Of a stretch of DNA of 64,000 nt, positions 54,686-63,332 are shown one piece after another. The notes beneath the pieces were generated by a model. The model made no database searches. It was not told where the DNA came from and saw only the letters and a list, made by a program, of their open reading frames with translations. Position numbers and translations under genes: made by a program. The number at the start of each line of letters is the position of its first letter. Position 1 is the stretch's first letter. Source of the stretch: Paracoccus sp. IB05. Its GTDB lineage: Bacteria; Pseudomonadota; Alphaproteobacteria; Rhodobacterales; Rhodobacteraceae. The DNA lies in NCBI RefSeq assembly GCF_016405985.1, contig NZ_JAEFCF010000018.1, positions 1-64,000 of the forward strand. Reading direction: 5' to 3'.

Positions 54686-55553
54686 TCAGCCCTGCCCCAC
54701 CTCGCCCACCTGCCAGAGCCCGACCGGCGCGGCGCCGTTGATCGCATGATCACCGGAATGTGCCGGGCGATGGTGCGGCTGTTGCTCCAATGCCGGTCAG
54801 GCGCCAGGTCACGGTCGGCGGCCGAAGCGCCGGGCGCGTCAAAGAACTGCGACGCCGCCGCCGGGACAAGCTGGCTCGCCAGAGCCTGGGCGCGACCGGC
54901 ATCCAGCCCGGCCCGCGCGATCAGATCCCCGGCCGCCGCGACCGCGAAAGCCGTGACCGAAAGCCGCCCGCGTCCCCCCGGGCGCCGCTGCCGGGACCAG
55001 CGCGATCACATCGGCGCCGGTCTCACTGTCCCGGGCGAAGACTTCGATCCGGTCGGCAAAAATCGCACCGGTCGAATAGAATTTCTCGCCCGTGAGCAGC
55101 CAACCCCCCGGCGCCATCCGGGATCACTGTCGTCCTGACCTCGCCCTGGCGGTTGCGGGGTTCGGTCCAGGCGCTGCCGAAGGTTTCGCCCGCAGCAAAG
55201 CGCCGGAACCAGGGCGCGGCCACCGCATCCGGGCAGTTCAGCGCGTCCTCGACCATCGAGACATGCGAGCGCAGCGCCAGAGGAATACTGGGCTCCGCCG
55301 CCGCGAGATCTATCAGCAACCGCGCCTGGACGGTGATCGACGCACCGTCACCGCCATAAGCTTCGGGCACGTGGATGCGGGTGAAGCCGGCCTCTTTAAG
55401 CCAGGCAATCGGCTCCTGTAGCAGGATGCGCCCGGTCTCACGCGCCACCGCGCCCCCGGCGATGCGGTCGAACACCGGCTGAAAGCGGCGCGACAGGGCG
55501 GCATAACGGGCGCCGTCGTCATAGCGACCTGGGATCTTCACCTGCGAACTCAT
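54686..55553 (-). pseudogene. Acyl-CoA dehydrogenase-family gene, frameshifted
   Basis: Fragments in successive frames together make one acyl-CoA dehydrogenase/monooxygenase-type flavoprotein (SfnB/DszC-like branch). The start MSSQVKIPGRYDDG at 55553 runs to about 55117. The frame then shifts to GGWLLTGEKFYSTGAIFADR, and shifts again before the C-terminal DRHWSNSRTIARH and HAINGAAPVGLWQVGE, ending at the stop 54686-54688. At least two or three frameshifts are needed, so it is inactive. It converges on the ABC operon three bases after its last stop. The original role may have been oxidation of an organosulfur or acyl compound. Confidence 0.8.
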
Positions 55554-56605
55554 CCGTGCCGCCCCTCTCGCCGCATGCCGTGGCTCAGCGCCAGCACCGC
55601 AAAGACAAGCGCGCCGCTGCCGACCTGTTGCCAGCAGAAATTCCCCGATCAGGACCGCTGCCGCTTCGCGCTCGAACAGTTCCGGCCCGCGAAAGGCGCG
55701 CGCGAAGATGGCACTGAACGACTGATCCTCCATCACCACGACCTCGGTGCGATATGACGGCGGGGCGCGACCAGCAGCATTTGCGCGAGCACCTCTGCCC
55801 GGATGGCTGCGGGGGCGAGCGTCGCAGGGATCGGCGCCAACAATCGGGGCATGATATCTGTGGGGCACTGTGGCCATGCGGCCCGGATCCTCGGCTCCGT
55901 CCCGTTAAGATCATGGCCGATTTCCATGTGCCACAAGCTGACATGTTCAGGATGAGTGACACCGGCATGAAGTGGCGCCGGAGAGTGCCGGTTTCATGCC
56001 CGATTGCAGCGATGAAGCGGCGGGTTTGTTCATGAATTGCCAGCATGGTGGCTCTTGCTGCGCTGCCCTGGCGTCAGCAGACCTGTGGCAATGACAGCGT
56101 CTATATGCAAACCGGGACCACCCATATCGACGTCGCCGGCACCGCGCCCGGGACGAGGATCCCGGGAGGCCCGCGCGTTGTGATCCGCCGCAGCCAGAAG
56201 GCGGACAACGTCACAGCGCCCGGCCAGGGTGAGGCAATCGGCGCCTCCTCCATCGCTGCGGGCACCGGGGCCAAAACCGGAGCCCCGGTGCTGGCCTCCT
56301 CGGACAGGGTGCAGATCGACGCTTTTGCCGATGCGGTCGCGGCAGGGTCGGGTGCCTGTTCCGGGCAATCTCCGGTCGGCGGTCCCCGCAAGGATCCTGG
56401 GCGGCTTCACCTGTGAGGCGCCGATCATCGCGACGCAGCTCTTCCACTGTAACCGGAAGGTGGATGACGCCAGGACGGCCTTCGGCGCCGGCCCGATCCG
56501 GACCTTCCGTGAGATCATAGTACTTCTTCGTCTTCTGACGAGGTTCGCCCTGATCCGGACCAGCGGGTGGGGTTTGGTTTCAGCGAGGGCTGCAACAGCA
56601 GACCC
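55554..56605. other. Decayed 1-kb stretch without an intact gene
   Basis: Minus-strand fragments such as AIFARAFRGPELFEREAAAV (near 55690) and VLAQMLLVAPRRHIAPRSW (near 55760) look coding but sit in different frames. Plus-strand fragments (VTCEA-like, near 56420) do likewise. I cannot name the original families. Low coherence over the whole stretch, next to a pseudogene, points to deletion and decay. Confidence 0.5.
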
Positions 56606-57157
56606 TCAGCCGCGAAAGCCGCCATCTTGCAGGAAACGCGCCTCATCGGGGCGCATTTCACGTTTCAGAATCCGGTTCCTGTGCGGAAAGCGGCCGAAAC
56701 GGCGGATGATCTCGTGATGGCCCTCGGCATGGGACAGCCAGGGCTGGCCAAGCCGGCGGTTGAGCCGCAGCGCGACCTCCTGATCGGCCAGATCCTCGGA
56801 ATGCGAAAAGGGCAGCGCGAAGAAAAGCCGCAATTCGGGGTCGACATTGGCGGCATGGCCGCGCGCCTCAGCCTCGCGCGCGAAAGCGCGGGCCTGGGCA
56901 TCGGTCGCATACATCCGCGCCGTGCCGCGAAAGGCGTTGCGCGGAAACTGGTCAAGCAGGATCATCAGCGCCAGCGCCCCTTCGGGTGTCCGGATCCAGC
57001 CGTCAGGATCACCCGCTGCCACATGTTCATGCAGCGCCAGAAAGCGGTCGCGAAAAATGCGGTCAAAAGCCGGGCGCTGCGCGAACCAGTCACCGCGCCG
57101 GCCGGCCTCCTGCCAGAAGGCGACCACATCCTCTGCTTTGGGTGCGAAAGGCAACAT
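56606..57157 (-). CDS. DUF924-family protein
   Basis: The 183-residue protein matches the DUF924 family, a TPR-like helical protein of unknown activity. Signature stretches are VVAFWQEAG at the start, LILLDQFPRNAFRG in the middle and LFFALPFSHSEDL, followed by RFGRFPHRN. ATG 57157 is chosen, with GGAG eight bases ahead; a longer frame upstream runs into the preceding gene. It lies 62 bases downstream of the SDR gene on the same strand. Confidence 0.88.
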   Translation of the reverse strand: MLPFAPKAEDVVAFWQEAGRRGDWFAQRPAFDRIFRDRFLALHEHVAAGDPDGWIRTPEGALALMILLDQFPRNAFRGTARMYATDAQARAFAREAEARGHAANVDPELRLFFALPFSHSEDLADQEVALRLNRRLGQPWLSHAEGHHEIIRRFGRFPHRNRILKREMRPDEARFLQDGGFRG

Positions 57158-57219
57158 ACAGGGCTCCACCGGATAAAAGGCGGCCCGGCCGCTGGGGACG
57201 ACCGGGCCAGGAGTGGTGG

Positions 57220-57990
57220 TTACTTCGTGGTGTAACCGCCATTCACGAGGATCGTCTGGCCGGTCATCCACCAGCCTTCGGTGACGAGGAAGCGGATCCA
57301 GGGGGCGATATCTTCGATGTCGGTCAGCCCGGTTTTCGAGAAGCCCGAAAGCGCTGCGGCAGATTTGTGATAGGCCTGCGCGTCAGGCGCTTCCTGACCA
57401 TAGAAGAACGGCGTATCCATCGGCCCCGGGCCAATTGCGGTCACCGAGATCCCGCGCGCACCGAACTCTTTCGAGGCGGCCCGGGTGAAATGCTCCACCG
57501 GTGCCTTGGTGCCGGCATAGCTCGAATAGAACGGCGTATAGGCGCCCAGAAGCGAGGTCACCAATGTGCAGATCGCCCCATTGTCCTGCACCGCGCGCCC
57601 GGCTTCTTTCAGGAAGAAGAAGGCCGCTTTGGCATTGACGTCGCTCATCTCGTCATATTCGGCCTCGCTGATCTCCGAAATCGGCTTTTTCAGCACTTTG
57701 CCAACCGTATTGATCGCAATATCCGGGCGGCCAAGCGCGGCTTCGGCCTCGGAGAAAAACCGGGTCACCGCCGCCGCCGTGGTCAGATCGGCCTGGATCG
57801 CAATCGCCTTCGCCCCTGCGGCCCGGACCGCCGCGACGGTCGCTTCGGCCTCTGCCGCGCTGGCCGCACTGTTGTAATGGGCCGCAATCGCCTTTGCTCC
57901 GGCAGCGGCGAAATCGCGCGCAAGCAGCCCGCCGAGGTTCTTGGCCCCGCCCGCGATGAAGATTGTCTTGTCCTTGATACTCCGTGTCAT
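57220..57990 (-). CDS. Short-chain dehydrogenase/reductase (SDR)
   Basis: The 256-residue classical SDR has a cofactor-binding motif GGAKNLGG (TGxxxGxG variant, near 13), an NxxG-type INTVGK near 94 in place of NNAG, catalytic Ser in LVTSLLGA and YxxxK as YAGTK near 156. A C-terminal GQTILVNGGYTTK matches the family. The substrate is unknown. It is divergent from a LysR-family gene 95 bases away, so regulation by that protein is likely. Confidence 0.9.
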   Translation of the reverse strand: MTRSIKDKTIFIAGGAKNLGGLLARDFAAAGAKAIAAHYNSAASAAEAEATVAAVRAAGAKAIAIQADLTTAAAVTRFFSEAEAALGRPDIAINTVGKVLKKPISEISEAEYDEMSDVNAKAAFFFLKEAGRAVQDNGAICTLVTSLLGAYTPFYSSYAGTKAPVEHFTRAASKEFGARGISVTAIGPGPMDTPFFYGQEAPDAQAYHKSAAALSGFSKTGLTDIEDIAPWIRFLVTEGWWMTGQTILVNGGYTTK

Positions 57991-58032
57991 CGTCGCTCTC
58001 CTACTGGTTACGGAGTGCAATTTATGTTCTGC

Positions 58033-58051
58033 GTGAATTAAATAAACTCAC
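58033..58051. promoter_or_regulatory. Dyad in the SDR/LysR gap
   Basis: GTGA-N11-TCAC (58033-58051) lies in the AT-rich centre of the 95-base divergent gap, where a LysR-family operator is expected. It is a short inverted repeat and its significance is uncertain. Confidence 0.35.
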
Positions 58052-58085
58052 CAGTTCTGGCTTCATATGTCGTAAGATTCGAACA

Positions 58086-58988
58086 ATGGATCAGTTGAGC
58101 CTCTTTCAGATCTTCACCCGCGTGGTGGCCACCCGCAGCTTTACCAGGGCTGCGGATACTTTGCAGATGCCGCGCTCCAGCGTGTCGACCGCGATCGCGG
58201 AACTGGAGGCACGGGTCGGGATACGGCTGTTGAACCGCACCACCCGCGTCGTCGCCCCCACCGCCGAGGGCGAGGAATTCCATGAGAGATGCCTCGCCTT
58301 TCTGGCCGAAAGCGAAGAGCTCGACAGTCTGTTTCGCAGCGGTGCGCGGCAGGTTGAGGGGCGGGTGCGGATTGATCTTCCGGCGCGGATCGGGCGGCTG
58401 ATCGTGGCGCCCCGGCTGCCCGGGCTCATGGCGCGCTGGCCGGGTCTGCAGGTCGAACTGGGCATGACCGACCGGACGGTGGATCTGGTCGGGGAAGGCG
58501 TAGATCTGGCGCTGCGGGTCGGGCCCCTCGCGGATTCCGGGCTCAGGGCGCGGCGCCTGGGCGAAATCGCCCAGATCAATGTCGCAAGCCCCGCCTATCT
58601 TGCGCTTCATGGCACGCCGCAGGATCCGGACGAGCTGAGCCGGCACTGGCAGGTCGCCTATGCCTCGCCCTCGACCGGGCGGGTGGCGGAGTGGGACTGG
58701 CAGGCCGGCGCGCAAGACAAAAGCTGCGCTGTGCCCTGGCGGGTCTCGGCCAATAGTGCCGAGGGCTATATCGCAGCGGCCCTGGCCGGGCTCGGGCTGA
58801 TCCAGATCCCCGCCTATGATGTCGCCGCCCATATTGCGTCAGGCGAGCTGGTCGAGATCATGCCCGCCTTTCGCCCGCCGGCGATGCCGATTCATCTGCT
58901 GTTTCCCGGCCGCCCGCGCGGGCAGCGCCGGATCACCGCCGTTTCCGACTGGCTGGAAACCGTGATCCGCGCAGAGATCACCGGCTGA
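58086..58988 (+). CDS. LysR-family transcriptional regulator
   Basis: The 300-residue regulator has an N-terminal winged helix-turn-helix (RSFTRAADTLQMPRSSVSTA, about 17-36) and an effector-binding domain with a pattern typical of the DmlR/AaeR-like branch (EGEEFHERCLAFL, LPGLMARWPGLQVELGMTDR). ATG 58086 is chosen as it gives the standard MDQLSLFQIF start. The gene is divergent from the SDR gene and probably controls it. Confidence 0.9.
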   Translation: MDQLSLFQIFTRVVATRSFTRAADTLQMPRSSVSTAIAELEARVGIRLLNRTTRVVAPTAEGEEFHERCLAFLAESEELDSLFRSGARQVEGRVRIDLPARIGRLIVAPRLPGLMARWPGLQVELGMTDRTVDLVGEGVDLALRVGPLADSGLRARRLGEIAQINVASPAYLALHGTPQDPDELSRHWQVAYASPSTGRVAEWDWQAGAQDKSCAVPWRVSANSAEGYIAAALAGLGLIQIPAYDVAAHIASGELVEIMPAFRPPAMPIHLLFPGRPRGQRRITAVSDWLETVIRAEITG

Positions 58989-59003
58989 AGCCCGCGCCGC
59001 GCC

Positions 59004-60503
59004 TCAGGACAGGGCGCCGAGGGCTTTCAGCGCAAGATACATCAGGCCCGAGGCCAGCGCCGTTGCCGGCACTGTGATCACCCAGGCCAGAATGATGGTC
59101 ATGAAATGCGACCGGCGCACCAGCTTGCGGCGACGGCGCTCTTCGCTGGCCATTTCCGGCAGCTCTACCGCCCCGGTCATCTGCCGCATCCGCCGTGCCT
59201 CCACCGCCTCGCGGAAAAAGCCGACGCCGAAAATCCCGCCGATCGCGATATGGGTCGAACTGACGGGCAGGCCGAACCAGCTGGCCGCGATCACCGTCAC
59301 CGCCGCCGAAAGCGCCACGCAATAGGCGCGCATCGCGTTCAGCCGGGTGATCTGGCCGCCCACCATGCGGATCAGCCGCGGCCCGAACAGCAAAAGCCCG
59401 ACCGAGATCCCGAGCGCCCCGATCAGCATGACCCAAAGCGGCACCGCCGCCGTGGCCTCGCCGCCATGCAGCAGCGAGACGATGGCCGCCAGCGGCCCGA
59501 TGGCGTTCGAGACATCATTGGCGCCATGGGCAAAGCTCATCAGCGCGGCCGAAAGCACCAGCGGCACCTGGAACAGCACTTTCAGCGATTTGTTGCGGTT
59601 TTCCAGCCCCCTGGACCGGCGCAGGATATAGGGCTTTGCCGCCACCCAGCTGAGCCCGCAGGCGAGCAGCCCGACCAGCAGCGCATGGCCAAAGCTGAGA
59701 CCGATCAGATGTTTCAGCCCCTTGAGCGAAAGATAGGTGGCGAAGGCCCCGGCCATCACCGCGATCAGCACCGGCACCCAGACCCGCGCCGCCGCGATCT
59801 TGTCTTCGCGGTCGATCACCAGCTTATGCACGACCCACAGCGCCGCTGCCGCCAGCGCCCCGCCCAATGCCGGCGAGATGATCCAGCTGGCAGCAATGCG
59901 GGACATGCCGCCCCAGTCCACCGCACCAAAGCCGGCCGCGGCAATGCCCGCTCCGACCACGCCGCCGACAATGGCATGGGTGGTCGAAACCGGTGCGCCC
60001 GCCCAGGTCGCAAGGTTCAGCCAGAGCGCCGATGACAGCAGCGCCGCCATCATCGCGACCACGAAAGACGCCTCATCCCCAAGGCTCGATGGCGCAATGA
60101 TCCCCTTGGCGATGGTATCGACCACCTCGCCGCCGGCGATCAGCGCGCCCGCGGTCTCGCAAATTGCGGCAATGGCCAGCGCGCCGGCCATGGTCAGCGC
60201 ATTGGCCCCTACCGCCGGACCCATATTATTCGCCACATCATTGGCCCCGATATTCAGGGCCAGATAGGCCGCAAAGGCTGCGGCCACCACGATCACCAGC
60301 CCGCCCGAGCCGCCCCCCGACACCAGTGCCGCCCAAAGCGCGGCCAGCGCCACAAACACCAGCCCCATACCCACCGCGACCAGCGGCTGCGCCACATAAG
60401 AGGTCGCAAGTTCCAGCCGGGAAATCCGGCTCAGGTCGCGGTCCAGCACTTGCCAGCCGGGCTCGGGCTGATCGCGCAGCTGCGGGTCGGTTCTGTCGCT
60501 CAT
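59004..60503 (-). CDS. PiT-family inorganic phosphate transporter
   Basis: The 499-residue membrane protein carries both halves of the duplicated PiT signature: GANDVANNMGPAVGA near residue 86 and GANDVSNAIGPLAA near 325, each followed by PVSTTH or PVSSTH. About ten to twelve helices are predicted. It moves phosphate, usually as a metal-phosphate complex, with protons. No phoU-like gene is adjacent. A long N-terminal cytoplasmic tail (about 30 residues) precedes the first helix. Confidence 0.93.
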   Translation of the reverse strand: MSDRTDPQLRDQPEPGWQVLDRDLSRISRLELATSYVAQPLVAVGMGLVFVALAALWAALVSGGGSGGLVIVVAAAFAAYLALNIGANDVANNMGPAVGANALTMAGALAIAAICETAGALIAGGEVVDTIAKGIIAPSSLGDEASFVVAMMAALLSSALWLNLATWAGAPVSTTHAIVGGVVGAGIAAAGFGAVDWGGMSRIAASWIISPALGGALAAAALWVVHKLVIDREDKIAAARVWVPVLIAVMAGAFATYLSLKGLKHLIGLSFGHALLVGLLACGLSWVAAKPYILRRSRGLENRNKSLKVLFQVPLVLSAALMSFAHGANDVSNAIGPLAAIVSLLHGGEATAAVPLWVMLIGALGISVGLLLFGPRLIRMVGGQITRLNAMRAYCVALSAAVTVIAASWFGLPVSSTHIAIGGIFGVGFFREAVEARRMRQMTGAVELPEMASEERRRRKLVRRSHFMTIILAWVITVPATALASGLMYLALKALGALS

Positions 60504-60572
60504 AGGGTCTCACGGCGTGGAAAGTGACGGGGAAATCGGGAACCGGCAGCCGGTGGTTCGGCCGGGATGTGA

Positions 60573-61046
60573 TCAGGCGGGTGTGATCAGCTGCGGCGCA
60601 GCCCGCAGCAGGCGGGCCAGCTCCGGCTCATCGACGAGGCTCGCGGCCTTTTCCGGCGCGAACCATTCGCGTTTGCGCCGCCCCGCCTCGGGGTAATTTT
60701 CAAGCAGCCGGTCGACGCGGATCGCCCAGACATCGACCATCGTGCGCGCCGGCACATCACCCGAGAGCCGTTTCTGGTATCTGTAGCGGCCAACAAGCTG
60801 CGGCTGCGGGTCTTCGATACGGATCCCGGCCTCTTCCCAGGCTTCCTCAAGCGCGGTCCCGGCGCCGTCGCGGCCCATTTGCGGCCAGCCCTTTGGCAGG
60901 ATCCAGCGGCCGGTGGTCAGCGAAGAGATCAGCAAAACCTCGATCCCGCCGGCATCCGTCTCGTGCCAGCACAGCGCCGCCACCTGGTAATGCGACGGCC
61001 GGCGCAGGATCAGCGCCCCGAAATCGGTCCAGATTTTCCTAAACAT
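60573..61046 (-). CDS. Nudix hydrolase
   Basis: The 157-residue protein has a Nudix domain with the box GRDGAGTALEEAWEEAGI, where the usual REUxEE reads EEAWEE, so the first Arg is replaced by Glu. The catalytic EE pair is kept. The RWILPKGWPQMG segment ahead of the box resembles the diadenosine/diphosphoinositol polyphosphate hydrolase branch. The substrate is unknown. ATG 61046 has GGGGGG five bases ahead; a GTG two codons upstream is possible. Confidence 0.88.
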   Translation of the reverse strand: MFRKIWTDFGALILRRPSHYQVAALCWHETDAGGIEVLLISSLTTGRWILPKGWPQMGRDGAGTALEEAWEEAGIRIEDPQPQLVGRYRYQKRLSGDVPARTMVDVWAIRVDRLLENYPEAGRRKREWFAPEKAASLVDEPELARLLRAAPQLITPA

Positions 61047-61311
61047 ACGCACCCCCCGGTTCGGGCCTGTCCCAGGCAGTTCCCCCTAACAGGACCGCGT
61101 CCGATGATCGACAGAAAACGTCATAATTTCGTTACAAATTTCATACATTCGCGGCAGAACCGTCTATCTGAGGCCAGTGCGCCAACCCGAAATGAAGACC
61201 GGGCCGCGCGGGATATGTAAATTCATCTTTACAAACCGGCCCCGGATACAGATCAAAGTAAAGAATACCTGCCATAAATCGCCCCCTCCCCCTGCAGATA
61301 AGGGCAGCGCC

Positions 61312-62241
61312 GTGTCGATCCGTATGCTGAAAACACTGATTGCAGTGGCCGATCACGGCACCTTCAGCGCCGCAGCCGAGGCGGTTTTCGTCACCCATGC
61401 GGCAGTCAGCCAGCAGATGCGGGCGCTGGAGGAGGAATGGCGGGTGCAGATCTTCAACCGCGCCACAAGGACGCCGGAATTCACCCCCCTGGGTCGGGCG
61501 CTGCTGGCAAAGGCGCGCGCCGTGGTCCGGGCCTATGATGATATCGTGCCCTCGGTGATCGGCGATGACGGGCTGAAAGGCGATTTTCTCCTCGGGGCCG
61601 CGCCGACCACGCTGACCGGGCTCACGCCTTTCGCCACCGCGATCCTGAAGGCACGGTTTCCCGATCTGCATGTCGGGCTGTTTCCCGGGCTCACCACCCA
61701 TCTGATCCATGAGGTCGAACGCAATACGCTGGACGGCGCCCTGGTCTCGCGCCCTGCTTTGCTGCCAAAAAACCTGATCTGGCACCCGGTTGCGGCGGAA
61801 GAGCTGGTGCTGATCGCATCCGAGAGGATCCTGTCCTCTGACCCGGTGCAGATCCTGCGCGCCCATCCCTTCATCCGCTTTTCGCGCGATGCGGTGGTCG
61901 GCACCATCATCGAAGGCTGGCTGCAGAACAACAATATTCAGGTCTCGGAAAGCATGGAACTGGGCGGGCTCGAGGCGATCTACGCCATGGTCCTTGCCGA
62001 GCTGGGCGTCTCGATCGTGCCCGAGCCTTGCGTGCATGTGCCCCATTACCTGCCGCTGAAACGGCTCCGGCTGGCCGAGACCGGCGGGCCGGTGCGCCAT
62101 CTTGGCCTTGTGCATCGCAGGGACAGCACCAAGTCGCGCGTGCTGGAGGAAGTCCTTCGCGCCATCGAACTGGCCCGCGAGGGCGGGAGTTTCTCTCCCG
62201 AAGCCATCGCCGCCGCGCTGGCCTCAGACGTCCCGTCCTGA
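61312..62241 (+). CDS. LysR-family regulator upstream of slcC/comC
   Basis: The 309-residue regulator has a winged helix-turn-helix (GTFSAAAEAVFVTHAAVSQQ, about 17-36) and an effector domain. GTG 61312 with AAGGG ahead is the likely start; ATG 61324 is an alternative. It lies on the same strand 143 bases ahead of a dehydrogenase gene and probably controls it in response to a sulfonate or hydroxy acid. This is inferred from position. Confidence 0.85.
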   Translation: MSIRMLKTLIAVADHGTFSAAAEAVFVTHAAVSQQMRALEEEWRVQIFNRATRTPEFTPLGRALLAKARAVVRAYDDIVPSVIGDDGLKGDFLLGAAPTTLTGLTPFATAILKARFPDLHVGLFPGLTTHLIHEVERNTLDGALVSRPALLPKNLIWHPVAAEELVLIASERILSSDPVQILRAHPFIRFSRDAVVGTIIEGWLQNNNIQVSESMELGGLEAIYAMVLAELGVSIVPEPCVHVPHYLPLKRLRLAETGGPVRHLGLVHRRDSTKSRVLEEVLRAIELAREGGSFSPEAIAAALASDVPS

Positions 62242-62322
62242 ACACCCCGGCCTGAACTCCCCGCCCGGCCCGTGCGGAAAGCCCGTTTTCGCGGTGGATG
62301 CCGCTTGCTTTCACTCGCAAGT

Positions 62323-62353
62323 CTTATATATGAGTAGATATACAAGATATATG
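62323..62353 (+). promoter_or_regulatory. AT-rich repeat element before slcC
   Basis: ATATATG occurs at 62326-62332 and 62347-62353, exactly 21 bases (two helical turns) apart, with AGATATA at 62336 and 62345. In a GC-rich genome this AT island 32 bases ahead of the start is a likely promoter or operator. Confidence 0.4.
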
Positions 62354-62384
62354 CCACCCATATTGGCCCCGAGGGAGAAAGCCC

Positions 62385-63332
62385 ATGCAGATCGTCGTTC
62401 CGGAATTCATGGAAGAGGACATCCTGCGTGCAGGGCTGAGCGGGAGCGGGATCCTCTATGACCCGGGGCTGGTCGACCGGCGGGCCGAGCTTCTGGCCGC
62501 CCTGGCCGGGGCCGAGGCGATCATTGTCAGAAACCGGACCCAGGTGAATGCCGAACTGCTGGCGGCGGCGCCGCGCCTGCGGGTCGTGGGGCGGCTGGGG
62601 GTCGGGCTGGACAATATCGATCTTGAGGCCTGCAAGGCGCGCGGGGTGGCGGTGTTCCCGGCCTCTGGCGCCAATGACATCTCGGTCGCGGAATATGTGA
62701 TTTCTTCTGCCATGGTGCTGCTGCGGGGGATCCACGCCATGCCCTCGCGTCTGGCAGACGGCGACTGGGCACGCAACGCGCTGATGAACGGGCGCGAGAT
62801 CAACGGTAAGACGCTGGGTCTGGTCGGGTTCGGCTCCATCGCGCGCGAGACCGCGAAACGGGCGCTGGCGCTCGGGATGGACGTCATGGCCTATGATCCG
62901 CATCTGGCGCCGGAGGGGCCGCATTGGGATCTGAAAACCGGGCGCGTGCGGCCGGCCGATCTGGGCACGGTGCTGGCGGGCGCGGATGTGCTGTCACTGC
63001 ATGTGCCGCTGACCTCTGGCACCCGCCATATGATCAATGAGGCCGCACTGGCGCAGATGAAACCCGGCGCCATCGTGATCAATGCGGCGCGGGGCGGCGT
63101 GGTCGATGAGGTGGCGCTCGCCAATGCGCTGCGGGCGGGCCACCTCTCCGGCGCCGCGCTGGATGTGTTCGAGACCGAGCCACCGCCGCCTGAGGATTGC
63201 GCCCGGTTCCAGGGCTTCGCCAATGTCATCCTGACACCGCATATCGCGGGCCTCAGCCAGGAATCGAACCGCCGCGTCTCGGAGGTCACCGTGGCCTCGG
63301 TGCGCAAACATCTGCTGGCAGAGGTGTCGTGA
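62385..63332 (+). CDS. slcC: D-isomer 2-hydroxyacid dehydrogenase, probable (S)-sulfolactate dehydrogenase
   Basis: The 315-residue enzyme belongs to the D-2-hydroxyacid dehydrogenase family. The Rossmann motif is VGFGSIARETA (near 147). Catalytic Arg is in NAARGGVVDE (near 230), with the following Glu in the 250s and His in LTPHIAG (near 285). Overall it resembles SlcC, which oxidises (S)-sulfolactate to sulfopyruvate with NAD. The next gene, an Ldh-family member, resembles ComC for the (R) isomer; the pair in this order is known from sulfolactate degraders. The start codon overlap (TGATG) with the next gene shows coupling. Another hydroxyacid substrate is possible. Confidence 0.7.
   Translation: MQIVVPEFMEEDILRAGLSGSGILYDPGLVDRRAELLAALAGAEAIIVRNRTQVNAELLAAAPRLRVVGRLGVGLDNIDLEACKARGVAVFPASGANDISVAEYVISSAMVLLRGIHAMPSRLADGDWARNALMNGREINGKTLGLVGFGSIARETAKRALALGMDVMAYDPHLAPEGPHWDLKTGRVRPADLGTVLAGADVLSLHVPLTSGTRHMINEAALAQMKPGAIVINAARGGVVDEVALANALRAGHLSGAALDVFETEPPPPEDCARFQGFANVILTPHIAGLSQESNRRVSEVTVASVRKHLLAEVS

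Noticed and set aside
56045-56416. 123-residue plus-strand frame in the decayed region
   Set aside because: No ribosome-binding site or known family, and its neighbours are fragments; more likely chance.
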